Positions 27,842 to 35,104 of a DNA stretch of 64,000 nt are shown piece by piece. Within the stretch, counting starts at the first letter, position 1, and each line of letters begins with the position of its first letter. Under the pieces are notes generated by a model that worked only from the letters and a program-made list of their open reading frames with translations, searched no databases and was not told where the DNA came from. A program made the translations under genes and the position numbers. The DNA is from DASXSB01 sp036506275 (GTDB lineage Bacteria; Methylomirabilota; Methylomirabilia; Rokubacteriales; CSP1-6), in the NCBI GenBank assembly GCA_036506275.1, contig DASXSB010000014.1:1-64000 (forward strand), written 5' to 3'.

Positions 27842-28957
27842 ATGAGCGGAGTTCGGGTTCTCGTCGGCACACGGAAGGGCGCCTTCATCCTCACCGCGGA
27901 CGGCGCACGGAAACACTGGGAGGTGAGCGGCCCCCACTTCGGAGGGTGGGAGATCTATCACGTCAAGGGATCGCCCGTGGACCACGATCGGTTGTATGCG
28001 TCCCAATCGAGTAGCTGGTTCGGGCAGGTGATCCAGCGCTCGCGCGACGGCGGCCGGACGTGGGAAACGGCGGGAAACAAGTTCGTGTACGAGGGCGCCG
28101 TGGGCACGCACCTCTGGTACGACGGAACGCCGCGTACGTGGGAGTTCGCGCGCGTCTGGCATCTCGAGCCCTCGCTGACCGACCCGGATACGGTCTACGC
28201 CGGCATCCAGGACGCGGCGTTGTTCCGCACGACCGACGGTGGCCAGACGTGGGAGGAGCTGACGGGGCTGCGCATGCACAAGTCGGCGCCGGTGTGGCAG
28301 CCGGGGGCGGGCGGCATGTGCCTGCACACGATCGTGCTCGACGCCGCCCATCCCGACCGGATCTTCGTCGCCATCTCGGCGGCGGGCGTGTTCCGGAGCG
28401 ACGACGCCGGCAAGACGTGGCGGCCGATGAACCAGGGGCTGCGGTCGGAGCAGATCCCCGATCCCACGGCGGAGGTGGGCCACTGCGTTCATCGCATTGC
28501 GATGCATCCCTCGCGCCCGCGCGTGCTCTTCATGCAGAAGCACTGGGACGTCATGCGCAGTGACGACGCCGGCGAATCGTGGCGGGAGGTCAGCGGAAAC
28601 CTGCCCACCGACTTCGGATTCCCGATCGACGTGCACGCCCACGAGCCCGAGACCATCTACGTCGTTCCGATCAAGAGCGACTCCGAGCACTATCTGCCGG
28701 AGGGAAAGCTGCGCGTCTACCGGAGTCGAACGGGCGGCAACGAATGGGAGGCGCTCACGAAGGGGCTGCCGCAGAGCCACTGCTACGTCAACGTGCTGCG
28801 CGACGCCATGACCCTCGATGCCCTCGACCCCTGCGGCGTGTACTTCGGCACCACCGGCGGCCAGGTGTACGCGTCGGCCGACGCCGGAGATAGCTGGACC
28901 CCCATCGTCCGCGATCTGCCGTCGGTGGTCTCGGTCGAGGTCCAGACGCTGCCGTGA
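27842..28957 (+). CDS. Asp-box (BNR/VPS10-like) beta-propeller protein
   Basis: A 371-residue cytoplasmic-looking protein with at least six Asp-box repeats: SRDGGRTWE, TTDGGQTWE, SDDAGKTWR, SDDAGESWR, SRTGGNEWE and SADAGDSWT. The start VRVLVGTRKGAFILTADG is characteristic. It should fold as a six- or seven-bladed propeller like sialidases, sortilin and HCF136; no sialidase catalytic residues can be assigned, so it is a binding or scaffold protein of unknown role. A GGAAGGAG ribosome site precedes the ATG. Its stop overlaps the GTG of a MoaD/ThiS-like gene by four bases. Confidence 0.85.
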   Translation: MSGVRVLVGTRKGAFILTADGARKHWEVSGPHFGGWEIYHVKGSPVDHDRLYASQSSSWFGQVIQRSRDGGRTWETAGNKFVYEGAVGTHLWYDGTPRTWEFARVWHLEPSLTDPDTVYAGIQDAALFRTTDGGQTWEELTGLRMHKSAPVWQPGAGGMCLHTIVLDAAHPDRIFVAISAAGVFRSDDAGKTWRPMNQGLRSEQIPDPTAEVGHCVHRIAMHPSRPRVLFMQKHWDVMRSDDAGESWREVSGNLPTDFGFPIDVHAHEPETIYVVPIKSDSEHYLPEGKLRVYRSRTGGNEWEALTKGLPQSHCYVNVLRDAMTLDALDPCGVYFGTTGGQVYASADAGDSWTPIVRDLPSVVSVEVQTLP

Positions 28958-29253
28958 TCGTCCGTGTCGTGCTCCCCGCCCATCTCCGGACGCTGGCGCG
29001 CATCGACGGCGAGGTGAAGCTCGACGTCGGGGCCGACGCCACGCAACGGTCGGTGCTCGACGCGCTCGAAGCCGCCTATCCGATGCTGCGCGGGACCATC
29101 CGCGACCATGTCACGTGCGAGCGCCGAGCCTTCTTGCGATTCTTCGCGTGCGAGCAGGATGTCTCGCACGAATCGCCGGATGCGCCCCTCCCCGACGCGG
29201 TCGCGCGAGGGGTGGAGCCGCTGCTGATCGTGGGAGCCATGGCGGGGGGCTAG
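28954..29253 (+). CDS. MoaD/ThiS-family ubiquitin-like protein coupled to the propeller gene
   Basis: A 99-residue beta-grasp protein starting VRVVLPAHLRTLARIDGEVKLDV and ending GAMAGG, so a terminal Gly-Gly is exposed as in active MoaD/ThiS/ubiquitin-like carriers. The GTG start overlaps the propeller stop (GTGA), implying translational coupling and a shared function. No E1-like enzyme, JAMM peptidase or molybdopterin gene is adjacent. The pairing of Asp-box propeller and MoaD-like genes is one I have seen in other soil bacteria; its role is unknown to me. Confidence 0.78.
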   Translation: MIVRVVLPAHLRTLARIDGEVKLDVGADATQRSVLDALEAAYPMLRGTIRDHVTCERRAFLRFFACEQDVSHESPDAPLPDAVARGVEPLLIVGAMAGG

Positions 29254-29301
29254 CGTCGGTGCCGAGGGGGGCGCACGTGGCGGGGGCTGGCGTCGCGCTC
29301 T

Positions 29302-29955
29302 ATGATCGTTGCTGCCGTGAATGCGCGCACGAATGCCGAATGGCTGCGGGCTCTCAAGAGCGGTGGCGAGGACCAGGCCGTGGCGCTCGCGGACCTGCGC
29401 GCCTACCTCCTGCGCGCGGCCACGTTCGCGCTGGAGCGGCGCGGAGGAGTGGCGGCTCCGCACCTCTCGCAGCTCGCGGAGGACTGCGCCCAGGAGGCGG
29501 TCGTCGCCGTCCTCGCTCATCTCGACGACTTCCGTGGCGAGAGTCGCTTCACGACGTGGGCGTACGTCTTCGCGATCAACCGCGCCCTCATGGCCGCCCG
29601 TCGCGAGCGCTGGCAGAACGTGTCCCTCGACGCGTTGCTGGCGACCTCGCCCACGACCTCGGATCGCGCCGCCGCCGAGACGCCCGCCGAGAATCCCGAG
29701 CGGCGGATGCTGCAGCACGAGCTCGAGGTCACCCTCTGGAAGGGGATGGACGAGTGCCTGAGCGACCGACAACGCCAGGCCATTCGGGCGGTCGTGCTGG
29801 AAGCGGTGCCGCTCGACGAGGTCGTGCGGCACTGGCAATCGAACCGGAATGCCGTCTACAAGCTCCTGCACGACGCCCGGCGCAAGCTACGCGCCTATCT
29901 CGAGGCTCACGGCTATTCCGCGGCCGAGGTGCGAGCGGTGCTCGATGATCGCTAG
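29302..29955 (+). CDS. ECF RNA polymerase sigma factor
   Basis: A 217-residue sigma-70 family protein. Region 2 is visible at about residues 52-100 (LAEDCAQEAVVAVLAHLDDF, SRFTTWAYVFAINRALMAARR) and region 4 at about 150-200 (LSDRQRQAIRAVVLEAVPLDEVVRHWQSNRNAVYKLLHDARRKL). The ATG at 29302 lacks a strong ribosome site; a GTG at 29317 is an alternative. The gene that follows 18 bases downstream encodes a zinc-binding anti-sigma-like protein, so the pair forms a stress-responsive switch that probably controls the downstream secreted proteins. Confidence 0.88.
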   Translation: MIVAAVNARTNAEWLRALKSGGEDQAVALADLRAYLLRAATFALERRGGVAAPHLSQLAEDCAQEAVVAVLAHLDDFRGESRFTTWAYVFAINRALMAARRERWQNVSLDALLATSPTTSDRAAAETPAENPERRMLQHELEVTLWKGMDECLSDRQRQAIRAVVLEAVPLDEVVRHWQSNRNAVYKLLHDARRKLRAYLEAHGYSAAEVRAVLDDR

Positions 29956-29973
29956 GCGGGTAAGATCGGCGGC

Positions 29974-30261
29974 GTGCCCGCATCCAATGGGAGAGGTGAA
30001 CTGTCGGTGAATGCGTCCGGTCCTCTCCATCACCTGCTCCGGCTCATCGCCGGCACCGCCGAGAGCGAGATCTCGTGCTCGGAGTGCTTCCGGCTTCTGC
30101 CGCAGTACGCGGAGCTCGAGCTTGCCGATCCGTCCGCCGTCGTCGCGCCGTCCCCGCTGAGCCAGCATCTCCAGCAGTGCGGCGTCTGCCGCGAGGAATA
30201 CGAGGTCCTGCGCGACCTCCTCCGCGCCGACGCCGGCCCGCCGCCTTCCGAGCCCACGTAA
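29974..30261 (+). CDS. Soluble zinc-finger anti-sigma factor (ZAS/zf-HC2 type)
   Basis: A 95-residue protein with SCSECFRLLPQYAELEL and, at about residues 65-76, HLQQCGVC (His-x3-Cys-x2-Cys), the zinc-binding signature of ZAS anti-sigma factors that bind region 2 or 4 of their ECF partner. No membrane segment is present, so it would be a cytoplasmic sensor, perhaps redox-responsive through its cysteines. The GTG start is 18 bases after the sigma factor stop; the two are one operon. Confidence 0.8.
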   Translation: MPASNGRGELSVNASGPLHHLLRLIAGTAESEISCSECFRLLPQYAELELADPSAVVAPSPLSQHLQQCGVCREEYEVLRDLLRADAGPPPSEPT

Positions 30262-30296
30262 GAATCTCCGCCCTCGCCGCATCGTAGACGGTGACA

Positions 30297-30311
30297 GCGC
30301 CCGCAGGGCGC
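30297..30311 (+). promoter_or_regulatory. Short GC hairpin between anti-sigma and TTHB210-like gene
   Basis: GCGCCC (30297-30302) and GGGCGC (30306-30311) pair around GCA. It lies in the 94-base gap 30262-30355 before the TTHB210-like gene. It may separate expression of the sigma/anti-sigma pair from the downstream genes, by partial termination or mRNA processing. Confidence 0.4.
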
Positions 30312-30355
30312 CCGGCGCCGCTCAGGGCACCGGAACGTCTCCATGGAGGTATGCG

Positions 30356-30772
30356 ATGCGCAAAGGAATCGTAGCGGCGAGCATCACGTTGGCGGCTCTC
30401 GTCGCCGCCGGGTCGGCGGTGACGGCACAGCAGATGGCGCCGCCCGGAGGCGACTACAAGAAGGTCAGCACCCTCGTGTCGCTCCCGGACTTCGTCCCCG
30501 GCCTCGGCACGCTCTACGTCGATCCCAAGACGCTTCCCGCCGGTCCTTTCCTTGCCTATGACCGGAGCGGAAAGCTCGTCAGCTCCGTCTACATGATCCC
30601 CGTCAAGGACCTCACGGCGCACAAGGCCTTCAACGACCTCACCGCCGCCCACGAGAAGGTCGACCACGTGGATCTCTACTACAACGCGGGTCATCCGGGC
30701 GTGACGGAGCCGCACTATCACGTCGTCGTCTGGTATGTCTCGCCGCAGCAGGCCGCCGCGCTCAAGCAGTAG
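30356..30772 (+). CDS. Exported TTHB210-like (DUF5602) protein
   Basis: A 138-residue protein with a signal peptide (MRKGIVAASITLAALVAAGS, cleavage near AVTA-QQ). The mature part has PGLGTLYVDPKTLPAGPFLAYD and a His-rich end VDHVDLYYNAGHPGVTEPHYHVVVWYV. I recognise this as the TTHB210-like family; in Thermus thermophilus TTHB210 is controlled by an adjacent ECF sigma/anti-sigma pair, and the same arrangement is present here. Biochemical role unknown; the histidines could bind a metal. GGAGG lies six bases before the ATG at 30356. The cupredoxin gene starts directly at its stop. Confidence 0.7.
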   Translation: MRKGIVAASITLAALVAAGSAVTAQQMAPPGGDYKKVSTLVSLPDFVPGLGTLYVDPKTLPAGPFLAYDRSGKLVSSVYMIPVKDLTAHKAFNDLTAAHEKVDHVDLYYNAGHPGVTEPHYHVVVWYVSPQQAAALKQ

Positions 30773-31321
30773 ATGGTCACACGGCGAGCCTTCCTCACGG
30801 GCAGCGCGGTCGCGTTCCTGGGCGCGGCCGCGCCGCGCCCGCTGCGGGCGGCGCCGCCCCTCGAGATCCGGATGCGCGCGACCGAGCGTGGCGAGCAGGT
30901 CTGGTTCGATCCCATCGGTGTGCTCGTCACCCCCGGACAGACGATCCGATGGGTGGTGGAGCGCGACGTCCACACCACGACCGCCTATCACCCCGCGAAC
31001 GATCATCACTCCCGGCGAATCCCGGAAGCGGCGGCGCCGTGGGACTCCGGATTCCTGGTGCAGAAGGGCGCGCATTTCGACGTGACGCTCACGGTGGACG
31101 GCGTCTACGACTACTACTGCCTCCCCCACGAGGAAGCGGGCATGGTGGGCCGGATCATCGTCGGCAAGCCGGGCGGCCCCGGCGCGTGGCCTTTCGACTA
31201 CTGGAAGGGCGCCGCCTTCGCCTCCGGCTGGAAGCCGGTACCGATGGCCGCGCAGCAAGCCCTTCCCGCCATCGAGACGATCATGAAGCGCAAGGTGGTC
31301 CGGCGCGCGCCGCCCGCCTAG
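30773..31321 (+). CDS. Exported cupredoxin (plastocyanin/azurin-like copper protein)
   Basis: A 182-residue protein with a Tat-type signal (TRRAFLTGSAVAFLGAA). The type I copper ligands are visible as His in the VERDVHTTTAYH region and the C-terminal loop YYCLPHEEAGM (Cys, His, Met), with GRIIVGKPGGP closing the barrel. It should carry single electrons in the periplasm. Its ATG directly abuts the stop of the TTHB210-like gene, so both are co-translated. A dihaem cytochrome c follows after 219 bases and could be an electron partner; that is inference. Confidence 0.88.
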   Translation: MVTRRAFLTGSAVAFLGAAAPRPLRAAPPLEIRMRATERGEQVWFDPIGVLVTPGQTIRWVVERDVHTTTAYHPANDHHSRRIPEAAAPWDSGFLVQKGAHFDVTLTVDGVYDYYCLPHEEAGMVGRIIVGKPGGPGAWPFDYWKGAAFASGWKPVPMAAQQALPAIETIMKRKVVRRAPPA

Positions 31322-31540
31322 CCGAGCCTCCGGCGCGGATCCGCGATCTCGTCGTGCAAGACACCAAGATGAAAAAACCGAGGATGAAACTTGTCGGTTC
31401 CCGAAAAAACCTGGGGCCGATGCTGCTGGCTGAGAAATCAGCTATTGGTTTGCGGGCGCAGAAATTGCTCCGCCGTCAGTCGTCCCATCCGCACATGGTG
31501 GTTCCGCGCGTCCTGACCGGCCTGGCAGATGGAGGAAGCG
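31322..31540 (+). other. Intergenic region before the cytochrome c gene
   Basis: This 219-base gap is visibly richer in A/T than its surroundings. It contains a perfect hairpin TGGCTGA-GAAA-TCAGCTA (31427-31444, one G.U pair) with a GAAA tetraloop, and a GGAGG ribosome site for the next gene. I found no convincing -35/-10 pair and no match to a riboswitch class I know. A 60-residue open frame beginning at 31369 has no ribosome site and is not called. Confidence 0.5.
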
Positions 31541-32839
31541 ATGAAGTCTAGCGTGATGATCCCCATCGCAAGCGTACTCGTCCTTTTCGTGGCGACGGTC
31601 GTCTGGGTATCGCGAGGCATGAGCGACGAGCCCACGCGGGCGCCGTTCGACCGCGTCATCGCCGCGAACGCGCGCGCGCAGCTCGAGGAAGGCCGGCAGA
31701 CGTTCCGCTTCGACACCTTCGGCGACGAAGACTTCTGGGGGGGCGTGCTCCGCTTGCACGAGGCCATCGCGACCGTCACTCCGCGCACCGCGCTCGCGGT
31801 GGGCCTGAAGGTCGACGTCGATGCGCTACCGCCCGATCTCGTCGATGCTTTCCGTGGACGGCGAATCAAGTTCGACGATCCCGCCAACACCCTCGCCCTT
31901 CTCAAGCTGAATGCCGTCATCGGTGTGACGGGATTCTTCGGCGCTGACGGCCGGCTCCGCTCGTTCGGAATCCAGTGCGCGCTCTGTCACTCCACCGTCG
32001 ACGACTCGTTCGCGCCCGGGATCGGCCACCGGCTGGACGGCTGGGCGAATCGGGATCTGAACGTGGGCGCCATCGTCGCCCTCGCCCCCAATCTCAAGCC
32101 CGTCGCCGATCTCCTCGGGGTCAGCGAGGCCACGCTGCGCGCAGTGCTGAATAGCTGGGGTCCCGGAAAGTTCGACGCGGGGGTCTTCATGGACGGCAAG
32201 GCGCTGCCGCCGAGCGGGGGACCGACGCTGATTCCGCCCGCGTTCGGCCTCGCCGGCGTCAACCTGCACACGTGGACGGGCTGGGGATCGGTCACGCACT
32301 GGAACGCGTTCGTCGCCAATCTCGAGATGCACGGCAAGGGTACCTTCTACGATCCCCGCTTGAACGATCCCGCGCAGTTCCCGATCGCGGCCGCGAACGG
32401 GTTCGGCAACGTGCGGACGGAGCCGGATCTGATCACACCGAAGCTGGCCGCGCTCCATCTCTACCAGCTCGCCATTCCCGCTCCGAGACCGCCGGCGGGG
32501 TCGTTCGACGTCGGCGCCGCCGCCCGCGGCGAGACGCTGTTCCGGGCCAAGGCCCAGTGCGCGACGTGCCACGTTCCACCGATCTTCACCGAGCCCGGCT
32601 GGAACATGCACCGCGGGGAAGAAATCGGCATCGACAACTTCCAGGCGGATCGTGCGCCCGATCGGCGCTACCGGACGTCGCCCCTCAAAGGTCTCTGGAC
32701 TCATCAGAAGGGCGGGTTCTACCACGACGGGCGATTCCCGACCCTGCGCGACGTCGTCGATCACTACAACGCGGTGAAAAGCCTCGGGCTCACGGGCGAT
32801 GAGGTGGCGGACGTCGTCGAGTATCTCAGGTCGCTGTGA
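31541..32839 (+). CDS. Membrane-anchored dihaem cytochrome c
   Basis: A 432-residue protein with an N-terminal anchor/signal (VMIPIASVLVLFVATVVWVS) and two haem-binding sites: QCALCH near residue 147 and QCATCH near residue 345. Possible distal ligands include Met/His in WNMHRGEEIG and the C-terminal region TSPLKGLWTHQKGGFYHDGRFPTL, a segment shared with dihaem peroxidase/MauG-like cytochromes. It probably moves electrons in the periplasm. The ATG at 31541 follows GGAGGAAGCG; the ATG at 31529 would lie before it. Its end overlaps the convergent NMT1-like gene by 14 bases. Confidence 0.85.
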   Translation: MKSSVMIPIASVLVLFVATVVWVSRGMSDEPTRAPFDRVIAANARAQLEEGRQTFRFDTFGDEDFWGGVLRLHEAIATVTPRTALAVGLKVDVDALPPDLVDAFRGRRIKFDDPANTLALLKLNAVIGVTGFFGADGRLRSFGIQCALCHSTVDDSFAPGIGHRLDGWANRDLNVGAIVALAPNLKPVADLLGVSEATLRAVLNSWGPGKFDAGVFMDGKALPPSGGPTLIPPAFGLAGVNLHTWTGWGSVTHWNAFVANLEMHGKGTFYDPRLNDPAQFPIAAANGFGNVRTEPDLITPKLAALHLYQLAIPAPRPPAGSFDVGAAARGETLFRAKAQCATCHVPPIFTEPGWNMHRGEEIGIDNFQADRAPDRRYRTSPLKGLWTHQKGGFYHDGRFPTLRDVVDHYNAVKSLGLTGDEVADVVEYLRSL

Positions 32840-33755
32840 GGGGCGCCTCGCGCACCACCGCGTCCGCGATCGTCACCTCGACGAGATCCTCGTACCGGTG
32901 CCGGCGCTCGATGAAGCCGCCGTCGAGGAGGATTTGCTGGAGGTACTCGTAGCCGTCGCGGCGGATGATCGGGTCGTGCGCCCAGGTGTTCTGCCGTCGA
33001 TAGCGGTCGACGACGCGCACGAGAATCTCGTGCTCGGTGTCGGGGAAGGCGGGAGCGATGGCGGCGGCCATCGCCGCCGCGTCGTGCTCGACGATCCACC
33101 GTTGCGTCCGATGGATGGCGCGCGTGAAGGCGCGGACGACGTCCGTATGGCGCCGAAGGAAGTCGGGCGTCGTCATGTAGGACGAAAACGGAACGGGGCC
33201 GGTGGCGTCGCCCATCGACACCACGACGTGAGCGACGCCCTCGGCGACCAGGCGCTCCACCACGGGCTGTCCCTGCTCCAGATAATCGCCGTGCCCTGCG
33301 CAAAAGGCCGCCACCGCCTCCGCCACCGGCCGCTCTCGCTCGATCGTCACCGCCGCGGGGTCGACGCCGGCGCGGCGCAGCACGGTCAGCATGCACTGCC
33401 ACGGCGTGGGCGCCTCCGCGAACGAGAGGACGGTCTTGCCGACGAGGTCCGTCCACGCAAAGCGCGGCGGCGGCCGGCGCGCGAGCAGGAAGAAGCCGTT
33501 GCGGCTGTTGACCTCGATGACGTGCGGAAGGAAAGGGCCGCCTCGGTCCGCGAGCTCCAGGCTGCGCATGATGCCGCCCAGGCAGATCTGAGCCTCGCCG
33601 TGGAGGAGGGCATCCACCGTGCCCCCGCTGCGAGGGGCGGTGCGCACGGTGACGTCGAGGCCCTCGTCCGTGAAGTGGCCCTGCGCCAGCGCCACGAACT
33701 GCGGCGCGTAGAACGGCGATCGGAACGGCTCCACCACGAGGACGGCGCGGCCCAT
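32826..33755 (-). CDS. NMT1/THI5-like solute-binding protein without a signal peptide
   Basis: A 309-residue protein of the SsuA/THI5-like group (FRSPFYAPQFVALAQGHFTDEGLDV, VDALLHGEAQICLGGIMRSLEL, DYLEQGQPVVERLVAEG). These proteins bind small organic ligands for ABC transport or pyrimidine/thiamine metabolism. No signal peptide or lipobox precedes the fold, so either a start is missed upstream or it works in the cytoplasm. It follows the RND membrane-fusion gene by 17 bases on the same strand; no ABC permease is near. It overlaps the cytochrome c 3' end by 14 bases. Confidence 0.78.
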   Translation of the reverse strand: MGRAVLVVEPFRSPFYAPQFVALAQGHFTDEGLDVTVRTAPRSGGTVDALLHGEAQICLGGIMRSLELADRGGPFLPHVIEVNSRNGFFLLARRPPPRFAWTDLVGKTVLSFAEAPTPWQCMLTVLRRAGVDPAAVTIERERPVAEAVAAFCAGHGDYLEQGQPVVERLVAEGVAHVVVSMGDATGPVPFSSYMTTPDFLRRHTDVVRAFTRAIHRTQRWIVEHDAAAMAAAIAPAFPDTEHEILVRVVDRYRRQNTWAHDPIIRRDGYEYLQQILLDGGFIERRHRYEDLVEVTIADAVVREAPLTAT

Positions 33756-33772
33756 GAGGGCGCGAGTATACG

Positions 33773-35086
33773 TCAGCGCGTCTCCGCCTTCTCCTGATCC
33801 GCCACGCGCGTGCCGTCCTTGACGCCGTCGGGCGCGTTGATCACGAGCCGCTCCGCCCCCGTGAGGCCGGCCACCACTTCGACGGATTGCCCGAGATCGC
33901 GGCCCAGCTCCACCTTCCGGTAGTGCACGGTGTGATCGTCCCCCACGCTCAGGACCTGGGTTCCCGACGCGCGGGTGATGAGGGCGGTGGCGGGCACCAG
34001 CCACACGGCGTCGGCGGGGGCCACGCTGAACTTCACCTGCGCGTACATTCCCGGCAGGAGCGCGTGGTCCTCGTTGCGCAGTCGCACCTCGGTGAGCAAC
34101 GTCCGCGACGTGGGATCGAGAGCGCCCGCCGTGCTCGCGATCTTCCCCACGAAGGTGCGCTGCGGGTATTCCGGCGCGAGGACGCGCGCCTCCTGCCCGG
34201 GCGCGATCGAGCGCACGAACGTCTGGGGAACGCTCACGAAGATGCGGAGGTTCTCGACGCGGGCGATCCGGAACAGCGGGCCGTTGGCGGTGGCGCTGCC
34301 GGCGGTGATGAGGGCACCGCGGTCGATGCCGCGGGCGGTGATGATTCCCGCGAACGGCGCTTCCACCTTCTGGAACGACTGGAGCGCCATGAGCCGCTGT
34401 ACGTTGGCCTCGTTGGCGGCTACGTTGGCGGCGGCGGCGCCGACGCTCGCCTCGAGGGCGCCGATGTTGGCCTGCATGGCGTCGACGTTGGCCTGGGCGG
34501 CGGCCGTCGCCGCCCGCGCGGAGGCGAAGCCGGCGCGCTTTTCGTCCGCATCCTGATGGGCAACGAGCTCTCGGCGCTCGAGCTCGGTGAAGCGAGTCGA
34601 GGTGGCGCCCGCGAATCCTTCGTTCGCTTTCGACTGCTCGAGCGTGGCCCGCGCCTGTTGCAGCGTGGCCCGCGCCTGCGTCAGGCCCGCCTGGCTCTGC
34701 GCGAGAGCGGCGCGCGTCTGGGCGAGAGCGGCCCGCGCCTGGCCGAGCTCCTGGTCGAGCTCCGGCGTATCGATCTGGGCGAGGACCTTGCCGGCGGGCA
34801 CGCGGTCGCCGATGTCGACGTAGCGCTCGCGCACGTAGCCGTTCGTGCGGGCGTAGATGGCGGTCTCCTCGATCGCCTGGATGCTGCTCGGGAGGACGAG
34901 GTCGGTGGGACCGTCGGCGCGACGCGGATGCACCACCGTCACCGACGGCAGTCCGGAGTCGGGCGCCGTCGCCGCCGCCACCAGCTCCGCGTCCTGTCGC
35001 AGGCGCGGGAGCACGCCGATGGCGAGCACGATCACGAGGAGCACCACGCCGAGGAGCGCGACCCACGTCTTTCGAAATCCACGCAT
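33773..35086 (-). CDS. RND efflux pump periplasmic adaptor (membrane-fusion protein)
   Basis: A 437-residue HlyD/AcrA-type adaptor: N-terminal anchor (VALLGVVLLVIVLAIGVLP), lipoyl-like halves (YVDIGDRVPAGKVLAQIDTPEL), and a long alanine/glutamine-rich alpha-hairpin (about 100-240). The barrel and membrane-proximal domains follow. It links the inner-membrane pump encoded upstream to an outer-membrane channel. AAGGAG lies eight bases before the ATG at 35086. The pump gene ends 18 bases upstream. No TolC-type outer-membrane gene is nearby. Confidence 0.92.
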   Translation of the reverse strand: MRGFRKTWVALLGVVLLVIVLAIGVLPRLRQDAELVAAATAPDSGLPSVTVVHPRRADGPTDLVLPSSIQAIEETAIYARTNGYVRERYVDIGDRVPAGKVLAQIDTPELDQELGQARAALAQTRAALAQSQAGLTQARATLQQARATLEQSKANEGFAGATSTRFTELERRELVAHQDADEKRAGFASARAATAAAQANVDAMQANIGALEASVGAAAANVAANEANVQRLMALQSFQKVEAPFAGIITARGIDRGALITAGSATANGPLFRIARVENLRIFVSVPQTFVRSIAPGQEARVLAPEYPQRTFVGKIASTAGALDPTSRTLLTEVRLRNEDHALLPGMYAQVKFSVAPADAVWLVPATALITRASGTQVLSVGDDHTVHYRKVELGRDLGQSVEVVAGLTGAERLVINAPDGVKDGTRVADQEKAETR

Positions 35087-35104
35087 GACCAAGGCTCCTT
35101 GCCG

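Noticed and set aside
27842..28957. Sialidase enzyme
   Set aside because: Only Asp-box repeats are shared; the Arg triad and Tyr/Glu pair of sialidases cannot be placed.
31322..31540. Riboswitch such as cyclic-di-GMP or molybdenum cofactor class
   Set aside because: Only a single short hairpin could be found; none of the conserved core motifs I know are present.
31369..31551. A 60-codon open frame (MKKPRMKLVGSRKN...) before cytochrome c
   Set aside because: No ribosome site, no recognisable domain, and it runs into the start of the cytochrome gene.
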